The notes: a model not told the origin generated them from the letters alone. A stretch of 64,000 nucleotides of DNA from DASZZZ01 sp036260375 (GCA_036260375.1 DASZZZ010000018.1:44545-108544), one strand, 5' to 3'. Numbered from the stretch's first letter, positions 38,632-47,510 are shown. Program-made: numbers and translations.

Positions 38632-38784
38632 CTACGGGTCGGCGCGGTGCTCGCCCTCGTCCGGCTCGAGGGCCGGCTTGGTCGGCTCGTCGATCGTGGC
38701 GTTGCCCGGGCCCGACGTCGCGTCCTCGTCGCGCGTGCCGACGGTCTGCTCGTCGTCGCGCTCGTCCCGGTCCCGTTCGGCCAT
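38632..38784 (-). CDS. Small acidic protein, 50 residues
   Basis: Short minus-strand gene with an excellent Shine-Dalgarno (TGGAGG, 6 bases before the ATG at 38784). It begins M-A-E-R-D-R-D-E-R-D-D-E-Q and ends H-R-A-D-P. More than a third of residues are Asp/Glu, Thr and Pro are frequent, and no hydrophobic segment is present, so it is probably disordered. It fits exactly into the gap between two plus-strand genes, which supports a real gene. Function unknown. Confidence 0.6.
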   Translation of the reverse strand: MAERDRDERDDEQTVGTRDEDATSGPGNATIDEPTKPALEPDEGEHRADP

Positions 38785-38891
38785 CTCGAACCTCCAGTCG
38801 TAGCGGACCCCGATCTTCGCAGACCCCGGCCACGCGGCGCACCTCGCCCGGCGCTTGATCGCGCGGGGGCACGGCGCGATCGTCGCGCCCC

Positions 38892-39872
38892 ATGCTCGTG
38901 CTGAACCAGGACGACGTCCGCGCCGTGCTCGACCTCGACGAGCTCGTCGACGCGCTCGCGCGGGCGCTGAGCGACGTGAGCGCCGGGACGGTGTCGATGC
39001 CGGCGCGCGTGGCGGCGTCCGTCGACGAGCGCGACGGGCTCCTCGCGGCGATGCCGTCGTACGTGCCGTCGGCGCGCGCGCTCGCGACCAAGCTCGTGTC
39101 GCTGTTCCCGCACAACGCCGACCGCCCGACGCACCAGGCCGTCGTCGTGTGCTTCGACCCGCGCAACGGCACGCCGGTGGCGCTGCTCGACGGGACGTAC
39201 TTGACGGCGGCACGCACCGCGGCCGGCTCGGCGCTCGCCACGCGTTTGCTCGCGCGCCCCGACGCGCGCGTGCTGGCGATCCTGGGAACGGGGGTGCAGG
39301 CGCGCAGCCACGCGCGCGCCGTGACGCGGGTTCGCCGCTTCGACGAGGTCCGCGTCGCGGGGCGGCGCGCGGCCGAGGCGGCGCGCGTCGCGGCCGAGCT
39401 TGCGTCGGAGCTCGACGTGCGCGTCGTCCCCGCGCCGAGCTTCGAGGCGGCGCTCGACGGCGCCGACGTCGTGTGCGCGACGACGCACGCGGCCGACCCC
39501 GTGGTGCGGCGCGAGTGGCTCGACGCGGGGACGCACGTCTCGTCCGTCGGCTACAACACGCGCGGCCGCGAGGTCGACGCCGCGACGGTCGTCGACGCGT
39601 ACGTCGTGGTCGAGGCTCGTTCGGCCGCGCTCGCGCCGCCGCCCGCGGGCGCCAACGACCTCCTGTGGCCGCTGCGCGACGGGCTGATCGACGAGCGTCA
39701 CGTGCGCGCCGAGCTCGGCGAGCTCGTCACGGGGGCGGTCGCGGGCCGGACCTCGCCGGACGAGATCACGCTCTACAAGTCGGTCGGCATCGCGGCCGAG
39801 GACGCCGCCGCCGCGGCGCTCGTGCTCCGCGGCGCGGCGGAGCGCGGGGTCGGCACGCGCCTCGACGTCTAG
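38892..39872 (+). CDS. Ornithine cyclodeaminase / mu-crystallin family protein
   Basis: 326-residue NAD(P)-binding protein of the OCD/mu-crystallin family. The N-terminal half has SMPARVAASVDERDGLLAAM, ALATKLVSLFPHNADR and TPVALLDGTYLTAARTAAGSA. The Rossmann domain is LAILGTGVQARSHARAV, and VSSVGYNTRGREVDAATV and LYKSVGIAAEDAAAA follow. Family members convert ornithine to proline or reduce cyclic imines, and some are alanine dehydrogenases; the exact activity is not decided by sequence. Its neighbour is an arginine-type amidinotransferase that would release ornithine, which makes the cyclodeaminase reading attractive. ATG start; no clear ribosome-binding site. Confidence 0.85.
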   Translation: MLVLNQDDVRAVLDLDELVDALARALSDVSAGTVSMPARVAASVDERDGLLAAMPSYVPSARALATKLVSLFPHNADRPTHQAVVVCFDPRNGTPVALLDGTYLTAARTAAGSALATRLLARPDARVLAILGTGVQARSHARAVTRVRRFDEVRVAGRRAAEAARVAAELASELDVRVVPAPSFEAALDGADVVCATTHAADPVVRREWLDAGTHVSSVGYNTRGREVDAATVVDAYVVVEARSAALAPPPAGANDLLWPLRDGLIDERHVRAELGELVTGAVAGRTSPDEITLYKSVGIAAEDAAAAALVLRGAAERGVGTRLDV

Positions 39873-40234
39873 CGCATCGCGTAGCAGTCGCCGTCGCAGG
39901 CAGTTGACCGCCGGGCTAGTCCCCAAGCAGGGCGAGCCAAAATGGCCCGTCGAGGCGCTGTGCGGCGCCCCCCGCCGGGCATATGTTGCCTTTAATTTCC
40001 AATCCGGAGCGCTCCGGGGGGCGTTCCGGACGAGCAGGGCCCCGTGCTCTTCCCCTCGGGGGGGTGAGCCGGCGACGAGGCGTCGGACGACGCGGCGCCT
40101 CGTCCGCCGCGTGCCGTCGCGGCCCCCGCGCCCGCTCGCTAGGATCGGCCCGCGCGCGTGCGTCCCGGGGGGACGCGCCACGGCGAGCCGGGCGGCGGAG
40201 CCCGGCCCGGGCCGCGCCGCGGAAGGGGGGATCC
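39873..40234. other. 362-base intergenic region with AT-rich spot and palindrome
   Basis: No convincing gene. It holds an unusually AT-rich stretch (39981-40003, including ATATG and TTTAATTT) directly followed by a perfect 14-base palindrome CCGGAGC/GCTCCGG (40004-40017). A long hairpin follows near 40072-40105 (GACGAGGCG ... CGCCTCGTC). A -10-like TAGGAT at 40140-40145 would give the amidinotransferase mRNA a leader of about 80 bases. I compared it mentally with guanidine-riboswitch motifs and saw no match. Confidence 0.6.
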
Positions 40235-41362
40235 ATGCGCACGGCGGACGAGGTCGCGGCGCACGACGACACGCCGGACGCGGGCTCCACGCCCGTCGTC
40301 GGCTCCTACAACGAGTGGGACCCGCTCGAGGAGGTCGTCGTCGGCGTCATCGAGGGGGCGGTGATCCCTCCGTGGCACGACGCGTTCAAGGCGACGCTGC
40401 CCGAAGAGCGGTGGGAGTTCTTCGAGCGGCACGCGGGCGAGCCGTTCCCGCAGCGGGAGATCGAGGCGGCGAGCGCCGAGCTCGACGGCTTCGTGAGGAT
40501 CCTCGAGGACGCGGGCGTCACGGTACGGCGGCCCGCGATCGTCGACCACGGACGTCCGTTCTCGACGCCCGACTGGACGAGCGAGGCCGGCATGAACGCG
40601 GCCATGGCGCGCGACTTCATCCTCGTCGTCGGCGACCAGATCATCGAGGCGCCGATGGCGTGGCGCGCGCACTACTTCACCGCGCACCCGTTCCGGCCGA
40701 TCCTGCTCGACTACTGGCGCCGCGGCGCGCGCTGGGTCGCAACGCCGCGGCCCGAGCTCGCCGACGCGTCGTACAACCCCGACTACGACGCCGCCCGCGT
40801 CACCGCGTTCGAGGGGCCGGAGGACTCGGTCATAACGGAGTACGAGCCGCTGTGGGAGGCCGGTGACTTCATGCGCTGCGGACGCGACGTGTTCGTCCAG
40901 CGCAGCAACGTCACCAACGCATCCGGCATCGAGTGGGTCCGCCGCCACCTCGGCGACGACTACAGGGTGCACGAGGTCGCCTTCGACGACGAGCGACCGA
41001 TGCACGTCAACGCGACGTTCCTTCCGCTCGCGCCCGGCAAGGTCCTCGTCAACCCCGAGCGCGTCAAGCAGGTGCCGGAGATGTTCGCCGGCTGGGACGT
41101 CCTCGTCGCGCCGGAACCGTGCATGCGTCCCGGCGAGACGACCTACACGACGAGCCGGTGGATCAACCTCAACGTCCTGATGCTGGATCCCGAGCACGTC
41201 TTCGTGGAGGCGAGCGAGGAGCCGTTGCTGCGCGCGTTCGAGAGCTGGGGCTTCGAGCCCGTCCCCGTGCCGTTCCGCGCGTTCAACCTCTTCGGCGGGG
41301 CGTTCCACTGCGCGACCGCCGACATCCGTCGCCGCGGCGGACTCGAGGACTACTTCTCGTGA
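40235..41362 (+). CDS. Amidinotransferase, L-arginine:glycine amidinotransferase-like
   Basis: 375-residue GME-fold amidinotransferase, strikingly similar along its length to animal glycine amidinotransferase (arginine + glycine to ornithine + guanidinoacetate) and to StrB-type enzymes. Conserved blocks are SYNEWDPLEEVVVG, ILEDAGVTVRRP, QIIEAPMAWRAHYF, AGDFMRCGRDVFVQRSNVTN (catalytic Asp), MHVNATFLPL (catalytic His) and FGGAFHCATADIRRRGG (catalytic Cys). The residue two after the catalytic His is Asn, where the animal enzyme has Asp (H-I-D-A-T-F), so acceptor or donor specificity may be shifted. GGAAGGGGGG lies 4 bases before the ATG. It is flanked by an ornithine-cyclodeaminase-family gene and an amino-acid permease. 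Confidence 0.9.
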   Translation: MRTADEVAAHDDTPDAGSTPVVGSYNEWDPLEEVVVGVIEGAVIPPWHDAFKATLPEERWEFFERHAGEPFPQREIEAASAELDGFVRILEDAGVTVRRPAIVDHGRPFSTPDWTSEAGMNAAMARDFILVVGDQIIEAPMAWRAHYFTAHPFRPILLDYWRRGARWVATPRPELADASYNPDYDAARVTAFEGPEDSVITEYEPLWEAGDFMRCGRDVFVQRSNVTNASGIEWVRRHLGDDYRVHEVAFDDERPMHVNATFLPLAPGKVLVNPERVKQVPEMFAGWDVLVAPEPCMRPGETTYTTSRWINLNVLMLDPEHVFVEASEEPLLRAFESWGFEPVPVPFRAFNLFGGAFHCATADIRRRGGLEDYFS

Positions 41363-41381
41363 CGGACACGCCCACGCGCGC

Positions 41382-42671
41382 GTGAGCGAGCTGCCCAAGA
41401 CGATCTCGACGTCGCAGGGCGTCGCGCTCGCGGTCAGCATGGTGATCGGCTCGGGACTGCTCGGCCTGCCCGGCATCGCCCTCGCGGAGACGGGCGCGCA
41501 CGCGACCGCCGTCGCGTGGGTCGCGACGAGCGCCGCGGCGATCCCTCTCGTCGCCGTGTTCGCGCGCCTAGGCGTGCGGTTCGCGTCGGCCGCGGGCTTG
41601 GCGCGCTACGCCGAGGAGGCGGCCGGCGCGTGGGCGGGATTCGGCGTCACGGCGGTCGCCGCGGGGAGCCTCGTGATCGGCGTCCCCGCGCTGTACGTGA
41701 TCGGCGGCTCGTACGCGCGCCGCCTCGTCGGCGCGCCGCCCGGCAGCGTGCGGTGGTTCGCCCTCGGGCTGCTCGTCGTCGTGGTCGTAGCGAACCTCGC
41801 CGGCGTGCGCGTCGCCGGCATCGTCAACGGCGCGTCGGTCGCCGCGGTCGCCGCGGTCGTCCTCGTCGTCGTCGTGCGCAACGCGGGCTTCGTCACCGAG
41901 GGCGCGCGCACGGCGTGGGACGGCGTCGCCGGTGGTGCGTCGCTCGCGGACGTGTGGCGCGCGTGCCTGTTGATCTTCTGGGCGTTCCTCGGATGGGAGA
42001 ACGTGTCGTTCGGGTTGGAGGAGTTCCGCGACCGCGCCCGCATCCCGCGCGTGTACTGGCTCAGCTTCGTGCTCGTCGTCGCGCTCTACGTGGGCCTCGG
42101 CTTCACGACCGCCGGCGCGCTCGAGTCGGGCCGCGACGTGCAGGGCGCGTCGGGGCTCGCCGCGCTGCTGGGCGACGACGTCCTCGCCGACGTGCTCCTC
42201 GTCGTCATGGTGCTCGTCATCGCGGCGAACGCGAACGCGTGGGTGTTCGGCGCGAGCCGCTTCCTGTACGGCGCGGGCCGCAGCGGCGCGCTGCCCGCGT
42301 ACCTCGGGACGCTGTCGCCGCGCGGCGTTCCGGTCGCGAGCCTCGTGACGCTGCTCGGGTGCTACGTGCCGATGATCCTCGTGACGACCTACTGGGGCCC
42401 GTCCATCGACACGCTCATACTGATCGTCGGCCAGAACCTCACGGTGCTGTACGCGTTCAGCGTCTTCGCCTACTGGAAGACCGAGCGGGGGCCGGCGCGG
42501 TGGCCCGTCACGCTGCTGTCGCTCGCGTCGTGCGCGTTCCTGCTGTCGGGCGTCGGGTGGTGGATCGTGTGCCCGCTCGTGCTGCTCGCGCTCGGCTACG
42601 CGCGCTACCGGCGCGCGCACGGCGCCACGCCCGCGGACGACGCGATCGCCCCGGCGGGCCGGGGCGCGTGA
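41382..42671 (+). CDS. APC-superfamily amino acid permease
   Basis: 429-residue transporter with about 12 membrane spans. The first helix carries ISTSQGVALAVSMVIGSGLLGLP, the unwound-helix G-S-G motif typical of APC amino-acid transporters. WAFLGWENVSFGLEEFRD corresponds to the helix 6 substrate/ion site. Later spans include VLLVVMVLVIAANANAW and LILIVGQNLTVLYAFSVF. GTG start 19 bases after the amidinotransferase stop suggests co-expression. Likely cargo is an amino acid or guanidino compound linked to that enzyme; the direction is unknown. Confidence 0.85.
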   Translation: MSELPKTISTSQGVALAVSMVIGSGLLGLPGIALAETGAHATAVAWVATSAAAIPLVAVFARLGVRFASAAGLARYAEEAAGAWAGFGVTAVAAGSLVIGVPALYVIGGSYARRLVGAPPGSVRWFALGLLVVVVVANLAGVRVAGIVNGASVAAVAAVVLVVVVRNAGFVTEGARTAWDGVAGGASLADVWRACLLIFWAFLGWENVSFGLEEFRDRARIPRVYWLSFVLVVALYVGLGFTTAGALESGRDVQGASGLAALLGDDVLADVLLVVMVLVIAANANAWVFGASRFLYGAGRSGALPAYLGTLSPRGVPVASLVTLLGCYVPMILVTTYWGPSIDTLILIVGQNLTVLYAFSVFAYWKTERGPARWPVTLLSLASCAFLLSGVGWWIVCPLVLLALGYARYRRAHGATPADDAIAPAGRGA

Positions 42672-42769
42672 CCGGCGCGTCCCGAGCCGCCCGGGTGCAC
42701 GCGCTTGTTGTCACACCTCGTCCGTAGTCTCGTGTCGTCGCGCTTCCGGGGGCCGGGATCGGATGGCCC

Positions 42770-44290
42770 GTGCTCGCCAAGGTCGAATCGGTCGCCCTCG
42801 TGGGGACCGAGGCCCATCTCGTCGAGGTCGAGGTCCACGTCACGACCGGCGTGCCGCGCTTCCACATCGTCGGCCTGCCGGCGAAGTCGGTGTGCGAAGC
42901 CGAGCAGCGCACCCGTTCGGGCCTGTTGTCGTCCGACGAGCGGTGGCCGCCGGCGCGTGTCGTGGCCAACCTCGCGCCCGGCGAGCTGCGCAAGGACGGC
43001 ACCCACTTCGACGTCGCCATCGCGCTCGGCGTCCTCGCCGGCGACGGGCGTCTGCCTCCCGGGGCGCTCGACTCCGTCGTAGCGCTCGGCGAGGTCGCGC
43101 TCGACGGAAGCCTGCGCCCCGCGCGCGGCGTTCTCGCCGCCGCGGTCGCGTGCCGCGACGCTGGCCGCGCGCGGCTGCTGTGCCCGGTCGCCAACGCGCC
43201 CGAGGCCGCGCTCGTCGACGGGATCGAGGTCGTGCCCGCGTCGTCGCTGCGCGACTGCGTCGCGTTCCTGCGCGGCGAGCGCGCGCCCGAGCCGCCGCGG
43301 CCCCTGCCGCCACGGCCCGTCCAGCGGACCGACGACCTCGCCGAGGTCCGCGGCCACGCGGTCGCCAAGCGCGCCCTGGAGATCGCCGCCGCGGGCGGTC
43401 ACAACCTCCTGCTCGTCGGGCCCCCCGGCTCCGGCAAGACGATGCTCGCCCGCCGGCTGCCCGGCATCCTGCCCCCGATGGCGCCGTCCGAGGCGCTCGA
43501 CGTCACGCGCATCTACTCCGTCGCCGGGTTGCTCGAGGCGCGCGGGGGCCTGGTCACGGCGCGGCCCTTTCGCGCGCCCCACCACCACGTGTCGCCCGCC
43601 GGGCTCGTCGGCGGCGGCACGGGCATCGCGCGCCCGGGCGAGATCAGCCTCGCGCACCACGGCGTGCTGTTCCTCGACGAGCTCACGCTGTACCGGCGTG
43701 AGGCGCTCGACGCGCTGCGCGCGCCGCTCGAGGAGGGCGTCGTGCGCATCGCGCGCAGTGGCGGCGTGATCTCGTATCCGTGCCGCTTCTCGCTCGTCGG
43801 CGCGATGAACCCGTGCCCGTGCGGCTACCTCGACGACGCGCGCCGGCCGTGCCGGTGCGCCGAGCATCAGCTCGAGACCTATCGCGCGCGGCTGTCGGGG
43901 CCGCTGCTCGATCGCTTCGACGTCCACGCGTCGGTCGCGCGGCTCGACCGCTCGGAGCTCCTGTCGTCCGACGCCGGCGAGAGCTCCGACGACGTGCGTG
44001 CGCGCGTCCAGCAGGCGAGGGCCCGCCAGGAGGCGCGTTACGGAGCCGGCGTGACGAACGCGTCGGCAGCGCGGCGCGCGGTGCACGCGGCCGCCGCTCT
44101 CGACGCGTCGTCGCGCGCCGCGCTCGGCGACGCGGTGGACGCGCTCGGGCTGTCCGGACGCGGCGTCGAGCGCGTGGTGCGGCTCGCTCGTACGATCGCG
44201 GACCTCGACGGTGCCGCGCGGGTGCGCGACGACGACGTCGCCGAGGCGCTGTCGTACCGGTCCGCCGTCGACGCCGAGGGCGCGGGATGA
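42770..44290 (+). CDS. comM: YifB/ComM family AAA+ ATPase (Mg-chelatase-like)
   Basis: 506 residues. The N-terminal ChlI-like domain reads VALVGTEAHLVEVEVHVTTG, FHIVGLPAKSVCEAEQR and DGTHFDVAIALGVLAG. The AAA+ core has Walker A LVGPPGSGKTMLARRLP, Walker B GVLFLDEL, and FRAPHHHVSPAGLVGGG. A cysteine-rich zinc segment is NPCPCGYLDD followed by C-R-C, and an arginine finger lies in SGPLLDRFDVH. ComM is a branch-migration helicase in natural transformation; in actinobacteria it is present with dprA as here (ATGA overlap). GTG start with TAGTCT 39 bases upstream. Confidence 0.94.
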   Translation: MLAKVESVALVGTEAHLVEVEVHVTTGVPRFHIVGLPAKSVCEAEQRTRSGLLSSDERWPPARVVANLAPGELRKDGTHFDVAIALGVLAGDGRLPPGALDSVVALGEVALDGSLRPARGVLAAAVACRDAGRARLLCPVANAPEAALVDGIEVVPASSLRDCVAFLRGERAPEPPRPLPPRPVQRTDDLAEVRGHAVAKRALEIAAAGGHNLLLVGPPGSGKTMLARRLPGILPPMAPSEALDVTRIYSVAGLLEARGGLVTARPFRAPHHHVSPAGLVGGGTGIARPGEISLAHHGVLFLDELTLYRREALDALRAPLEEGVVRIARSGGVISYPCRFSLVGAMNPCPCGYLDDARRPCRCAEHQLETYRARLSGPLLDRFDVHASVARLDRSELLSSDAGESSDDVRARVQQARARQEARYGAGVTNASAARRAVHAAAALDASSRAALGDAVDALGLSGRGVERVVRLARTIADLDGAARVRDDDVAEALSYRSAVDAEGAG

Positions 44291-45192
44291 GCCGCGTCGT
44301 TCGCCCCGGCGATTCCGAGTGGCCGCGGCGCCTCCACGAGCTCGGCCCCCACGCGCCGCCGGCGCGGCTCTACGCGGACGGGCTTCCACTGCCGGCCGTG
44401 CCGGCCGTCGCCGTCGTGGGCACGCGGCGCCCGACCGCGGCGGGGCTCGACGCGGCGCGCGCCTTCGCTCGCTCGTTCGCGGAGGCGGGGCTGGTGGTGG
44501 TGTCGGGCTTCGCGGTCGGGATCGACGCCGCCGCGCACCGCGCCGCCATCGACGCCGGCGGTCACACGATCGCGGTGCTCGGTTGCGGCCTCGACGTCGC
44601 GTACCCGCGCCGCAACGCGGCCTTGAGGCGGGCGCTACTGCGTAGTGGAACGGTCGTCACCGAGTACCCCGACGGCACGCCGCCGCTGAAGCACCACTTC
44701 CCGTTGCGCAACCGCGTCATCGCGGGTCTGTCGCTGGGCGTCGTGGTCGTCGAGGGCGCGCTCGACAGCGGCGCGCTCGTCACGGCGCGGCTCGCGCTCG
44801 ACGCGAACCGCTCGGTGTACGCGCTGCCGGGCAGCGTGCGCAACGCGATGGCGGAGGGCCCGAACGACCTCGTTCGCCGGTCGGAGGCCCAGCTCGTGAC
44901 GCGCCCCGAGCACGTCCTGCAGGACCTCGCGCCGGAGCTGGTGTGGCGCGACCGCACCGCGGCGCGGCGCGCCGCCGCGGCGCTCGACGCGACGGAGGCC
45001 GCCGTCGTGGCCCTGCTCGACGACGTCCCGGTCGCCGCCGACCGGCTCGAGCGCGAGCTCGACACCACGGCCGGGCGACTCGCCGTGACGCTGGCGCGCC
45101 TCGAGGTACGCGGCCTCGCGGCGCGCCGGCGCGGCGGCTACACGATCACCGACGCCGGCGCCCGGGCGCGCGGCGCCGCCGCGCAACGATGA
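44287..45192 (+). CDS. dprA: DNA processing protein DprA (Smf)
   Basis: 301-residue DprA, which protects incoming single-stranded DNA and loads RecA. The Rossmann-like core shows AVVGTRRPTAAGLDAA, VSGFAVGIDAAAHRAAIDAG, VLGCGLDVAYPRRN, HHFPLRNRVIAGLSLGVVVVE and SGALVTARLALD. A C-terminal winged helix (about residues 240-295) is present. It overlaps comM by four bases. A hairpin directly after its stop codon probably ends the transcript. Confidence 0.95.
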   Translation: MSRVVRPGDSEWPRRLHELGPHAPPARLYADGLPLPAVPAVAVVGTRRPTAAGLDAARAFARSFAEAGLVVVSGFAVGIDAAAHRAAIDAGGHTIAVLGCGLDVAYPRRNAALRRALLRSGTVVTEYPDGTPPLKHHFPLRNRVIAGLSLGVVVVEGALDSGALVTARLALDANRSVYALPGSVRNAMAEGPNDLVRRSEAQLVTRPEHVLQDLAPELVWRDRTAARRAAAALDATEAAVVALLDDVPVAADRLERELDTTAGRLAVTLARLEVRGLAARRRGGYTITDAGARARGAAAQR

Positions 45193-45213
45193 CGCCGTCG
45201 TGTCGCGACGGCG
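45193..45213 (+). terminator. Hairpin after dprA
   Basis: CGCCGTCG, loop TGTCG, CGACGGCG: perfect 8-bp stem starting at the base after the dprA stop. No T-run follows, as is common for actinobacterial terminators. Confidence 0.45.
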
Positions 45214-45320
45214 GCGACGGTCGCGCGGGCAACGGCGGCCCTGTCGGCGCGCGAACAGCGGGCCGCGCTCGCGCGCCGCACGCTGAGGCTCGTTCAGACG
45301 TGCGACGCGAGGAGGCGGCG

Positions 45321-46430
45321 ATGCGACTCGACCGGTGGCGGCAGCTCGATGCGACGGACGTCCTGCGTCGGCGGTGCCGTGGCCGCCCCGCCGGTCACGC
45401 CCCGCTCGTCGCGACCGTCGTCGCGCTCGCCGTCGCGCTCGCCGTCGTGCCGGCGGCGGCGCACGGGGGCCCGCGGGCCACCGCGCCCGGCGGTCCCGGC
45501 GTCCGCGCCGCGCGCGCCGGCGCGGCCACGACGCACGGCGTGTCCGACCCGGGGACCGTCCCCGACGGGCGGATCGTCTTCAGCGCGACGTGGGACGGCG
45601 ACTCCGAAATCTACGCGATCGACGCCGACGGCACGCGTCTGCGCCAGATCACCCGGAACCGCGTCCACGACTGGAGCCCGACGTGGCACCCGTCGAGCCA
45701 CAAGGTCGCGTTCGTCAGGCGCCACGGCCCGACCAACGACGAGATCTTCACGAAGAGCCTCCGCACCGGAACCGTGCGCCGGGTCACCTTCTCGCGCTGG
45801 GAGTACGACGGCTCTCCCGACTACGGCCCCGACGGAAGCTGGATCGTGTTCGACAGCGAGGCCGACGAGGACGGCAGCAGGATACGGGCCGTGCGTCCGC
45901 GCGACGGCGCGACGCGGCTCGTCGCGGAGTGGTGGGACGAGGGCGAGGCGTTCATGTCCGCGCCGACGTGGTCGCCGGACGGGACGAGGATCGCGTACGT
46001 CGTCCACGAGTACGCGCCGCCCTACATCGCGTTCTCCGACTTCGATCCGGCCGTGCGGCGACGCGCCGCGCGGCCGGATCCCGCCGACGCGACCGCGGGA
46101 AACCAGACGTGCGTCGCGACGAACGAGGGGCCGCGCATCGACTCGCTCGCGTGGTCGCCGGACGGGGCCACGCTCGCGTTCTACGGGCCGGCGTCGGCGA
46201 CGCACGGCGGCCTGTGCCTGCTCGACGTCGCGACGGACGAGAGGCGTGTCCTCCTCTACGAGCCCCCCGTTCCCATGCCGGGGGCGTGGGCGCCGCAGGG
46301 CGGCTACATGGCCGCGTCGCTGGAGGCGGGCGACTACTACGACGTCGTCGTCGTCGACGCGCAGAGCGGCGAGATCGTCCCGCTCGTCGCGGACGCCGCC
46401 GCGCCCGACTGGGTGCTGCGGCCCGAGTGA
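45321..46430 (+). CDS. Exported TolB/PD40-type beta-propeller protein
   Basis: 369 residues. A long basic N terminus and hydrophobic core (LVATVVALAVALAVVPAAA) make a probable signal peptide. The mature part has PD40/WD40-like repeats as in TolB: GRIVFSATWDGDSEIYAID, WSPTWHPSSHKVAFV, YDGSPDYGPDGSWIVFDS, APTWSPDGTRIAYV and SLAWSPDGATLAFYG, giving four to five propeller blades. Extracytoplasmic scaffold or binding role; no catalytic site seen. GAGGAGG lies 6 bases before the ATG. It stands alone between dprA and xerC. Confidence 0.85.
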   Translation: MRLDRWRQLDATDVLRRRCRGRPAGHAPLVATVVALAVALAVVPAAAHGGPRATAPGGPGVRAARAGAATTHGVSDPGTVPDGRIVFSATWDGDSEIYAIDADGTRLRQITRNRVHDWSPTWHPSSHKVAFVRRHGPTNDEIFTKSLRTGTVRRVTFSRWEYDGSPDYGPDGSWIVFDSEADEDGSRIRAVRPRDGATRLVAEWWDEGEAFMSAPTWSPDGTRIAYVVHEYAPPYIAFSDFDPAVRRRAARPDPADATAGNQTCVATNEGPRIDSLAWSPDGATLAFYGPASATHGGLCLLDVATDERRVLLYEPPVPMPGAWAPQGGYMAASLEAGDYYDVVVVDAQSGEIVPLVADAAAPDWVLRPE

Positions 46431-46530
46431 CGGCCCGCCGGAGCGGCGCGCGCCGGCGTGACGCGCGGGCGCCGCTCCCGGACCGCGGACGCGCCGCTCG
46501 ACCACGCCGAAGCGCCGAGATTCACAGTAG

Positions 46531-46559
46531 TTGACTGGTGCAACACGCGAAGCCATGCT
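46531..46559 (+). promoter_or_regulatory. Promoter of xerC
   Basis: -35 TTGACT (46531-46536), exact 17-base spacer, -10 CATGCT (46554-46559), then six bases to the GTG start. This full promoter with leaderless geometry fixes the xerC start at 46566. Confidence 0.62.
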
Positions 46560-46565
46560 TGGCGG

Positions 46566-47510
46566 GTGACGACCCGGGAGTCCGAGGCCCGCGCCGTGCG
46601 CCCTGCGGCGGCGATCGGCGCCGTCGCGGACGCGTTCCTGCGCGCCGCGCGCGCGGAGCGCGACCTCTCGCCCAACACGCTCGCGGCGTACCGGGTCGAC
46701 CTCGACCAGTTCGCGCGCTGGGCCGCGCGCGCCGGCGTCGCGTCGGCCGGCGACGTCGACCGGCGGTTGCTGCGTCGCTACGTCGCGTACCTGGGCGAGC
46801 GCCGCCTCGCGCGCCGCACGATCGCGCGCAAGGCGAGCGCGCTGCGCTCGATGCTGTCGTGGGCTGCGCTCCACGGCGTCGTCGACGCCAGTCCGGCGGC
46901 GGACCTCCCCGTCCCGCGTCTCGACCGCCCCCTGCCCAAGGTCCTGCGCGCCGACACGGCGGCGGCGCTGTGCGAGCTGCCTCCGGCCGACGACCCGTGT
47001 GGCGCGCGCGACCGGGCCATGCTCGAGTTGCTCTACGGGTCCGGGGTGCGGGTCGGCGAGCTGTGCGCGCTCGACGTCGACGACGTCGACCTGCGCGCGG
47101 CGGCGCTCGTCGTGACCGGCAAGGGACGCAAGCAGCGCCGCGTCCCGACCACGGCCCCCGCGCTGCGCGCCCTCCGCACCTATCTCGCCGGCGCCCGTGG
47201 CTCGCTCCTCGCGCGCGCCCCGTGCCCTCCGGAGCCCGCGGCGCTGTTCCTCAACCTCCGCGGACGCCGCATCGGCGCGCGCACCGTGAGAGCCGTCATG
47301 GCGAAGTACCTCGCCGGCGAGGGGCTCGCGCCCGTGGGTCCGCACGCGCTCAGGCACTCGTTCGCGACGCACTTGCTCGACAACGGGGCCGATCTCCGCG
47401 TCGTGCAGGAACTGCTGGGGCATGAGAGTCTTTCGACCACTCAGATCTACACGCACGTCTCGACCGAGCGCCTGAGAGCGGTATATGAGCAAAGCCACCC
47501 CCGAGCCTGA
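46566..47510 (+). CDS. xerC: Tyrosine recombinase XerC
   Basis: 314-residue tyrosine recombinase resolving chromosome dimers at dif with XerD. The N-terminal SAM-like domain has AERDLSPNTLAAYRVDLDQF. The catalytic residues are Arg in YGSGVRVGELCALDVDDVD, Lys in VTGKGRKQRRVP, His-x-x-Arg in PHALRHSFATHLLDNGADL, His in LLGHESLSTTQIY and the Tyr nucleophile in that same stretch before T-H-V. The chromosomal housekeeping position and full conservation argue against a phage integrase. The start is set by the promoter just upstream. Its 3' end overlaps the sigma factor gene by 26 bases. Confidence 0.93.
   Translation: MTTRESEARAVRPAAAIGAVADAFLRAARAERDLSPNTLAAYRVDLDQFARWAARAGVASAGDVDRRLLRRYVAYLGERRLARRTIARKASALRSMLSWAALHGVVDASPAADLPVPRLDRPLPKVLRADTAAALCELPPADDPCGARDRAMLELLYGSGVRVGELCALDVDDVDLRAAALVVTGKGRKQRRVPTTAPALRALRTYLAGARGSLLARAPCPPEPAALFLNLRGRRIGARTVRAVMAKYLAGEGLAPVGPHALRHSFATHLLDNGADLRVVQELLGHESLSTTQIYTHVSTERLRAVYEQSHPRA

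Noticed and set aside
39873..40234. Guanidine riboswitch upstream of the amidinotransferase
   Set aside because: Attractive by context, but the conserved guanidine-I to III motifs were not found; kept only as an unexplained structured region.
39983..40234. Amidinotransferase start upstream of 40235
   Set aside because: The extra residues are Arg/Pro-rich and cross palindromic DNA; the ATG at 40235 has a strong ribosome-binding site and matches the family's N terminus.
46566..47510. Mobile-element integrase
   Set aside because: Catalytic motifs fit, but the gene sits in the conserved comM-dprA-xerC-whiG-rpsB order and has XerC length, so it is the housekeeping recombinase.
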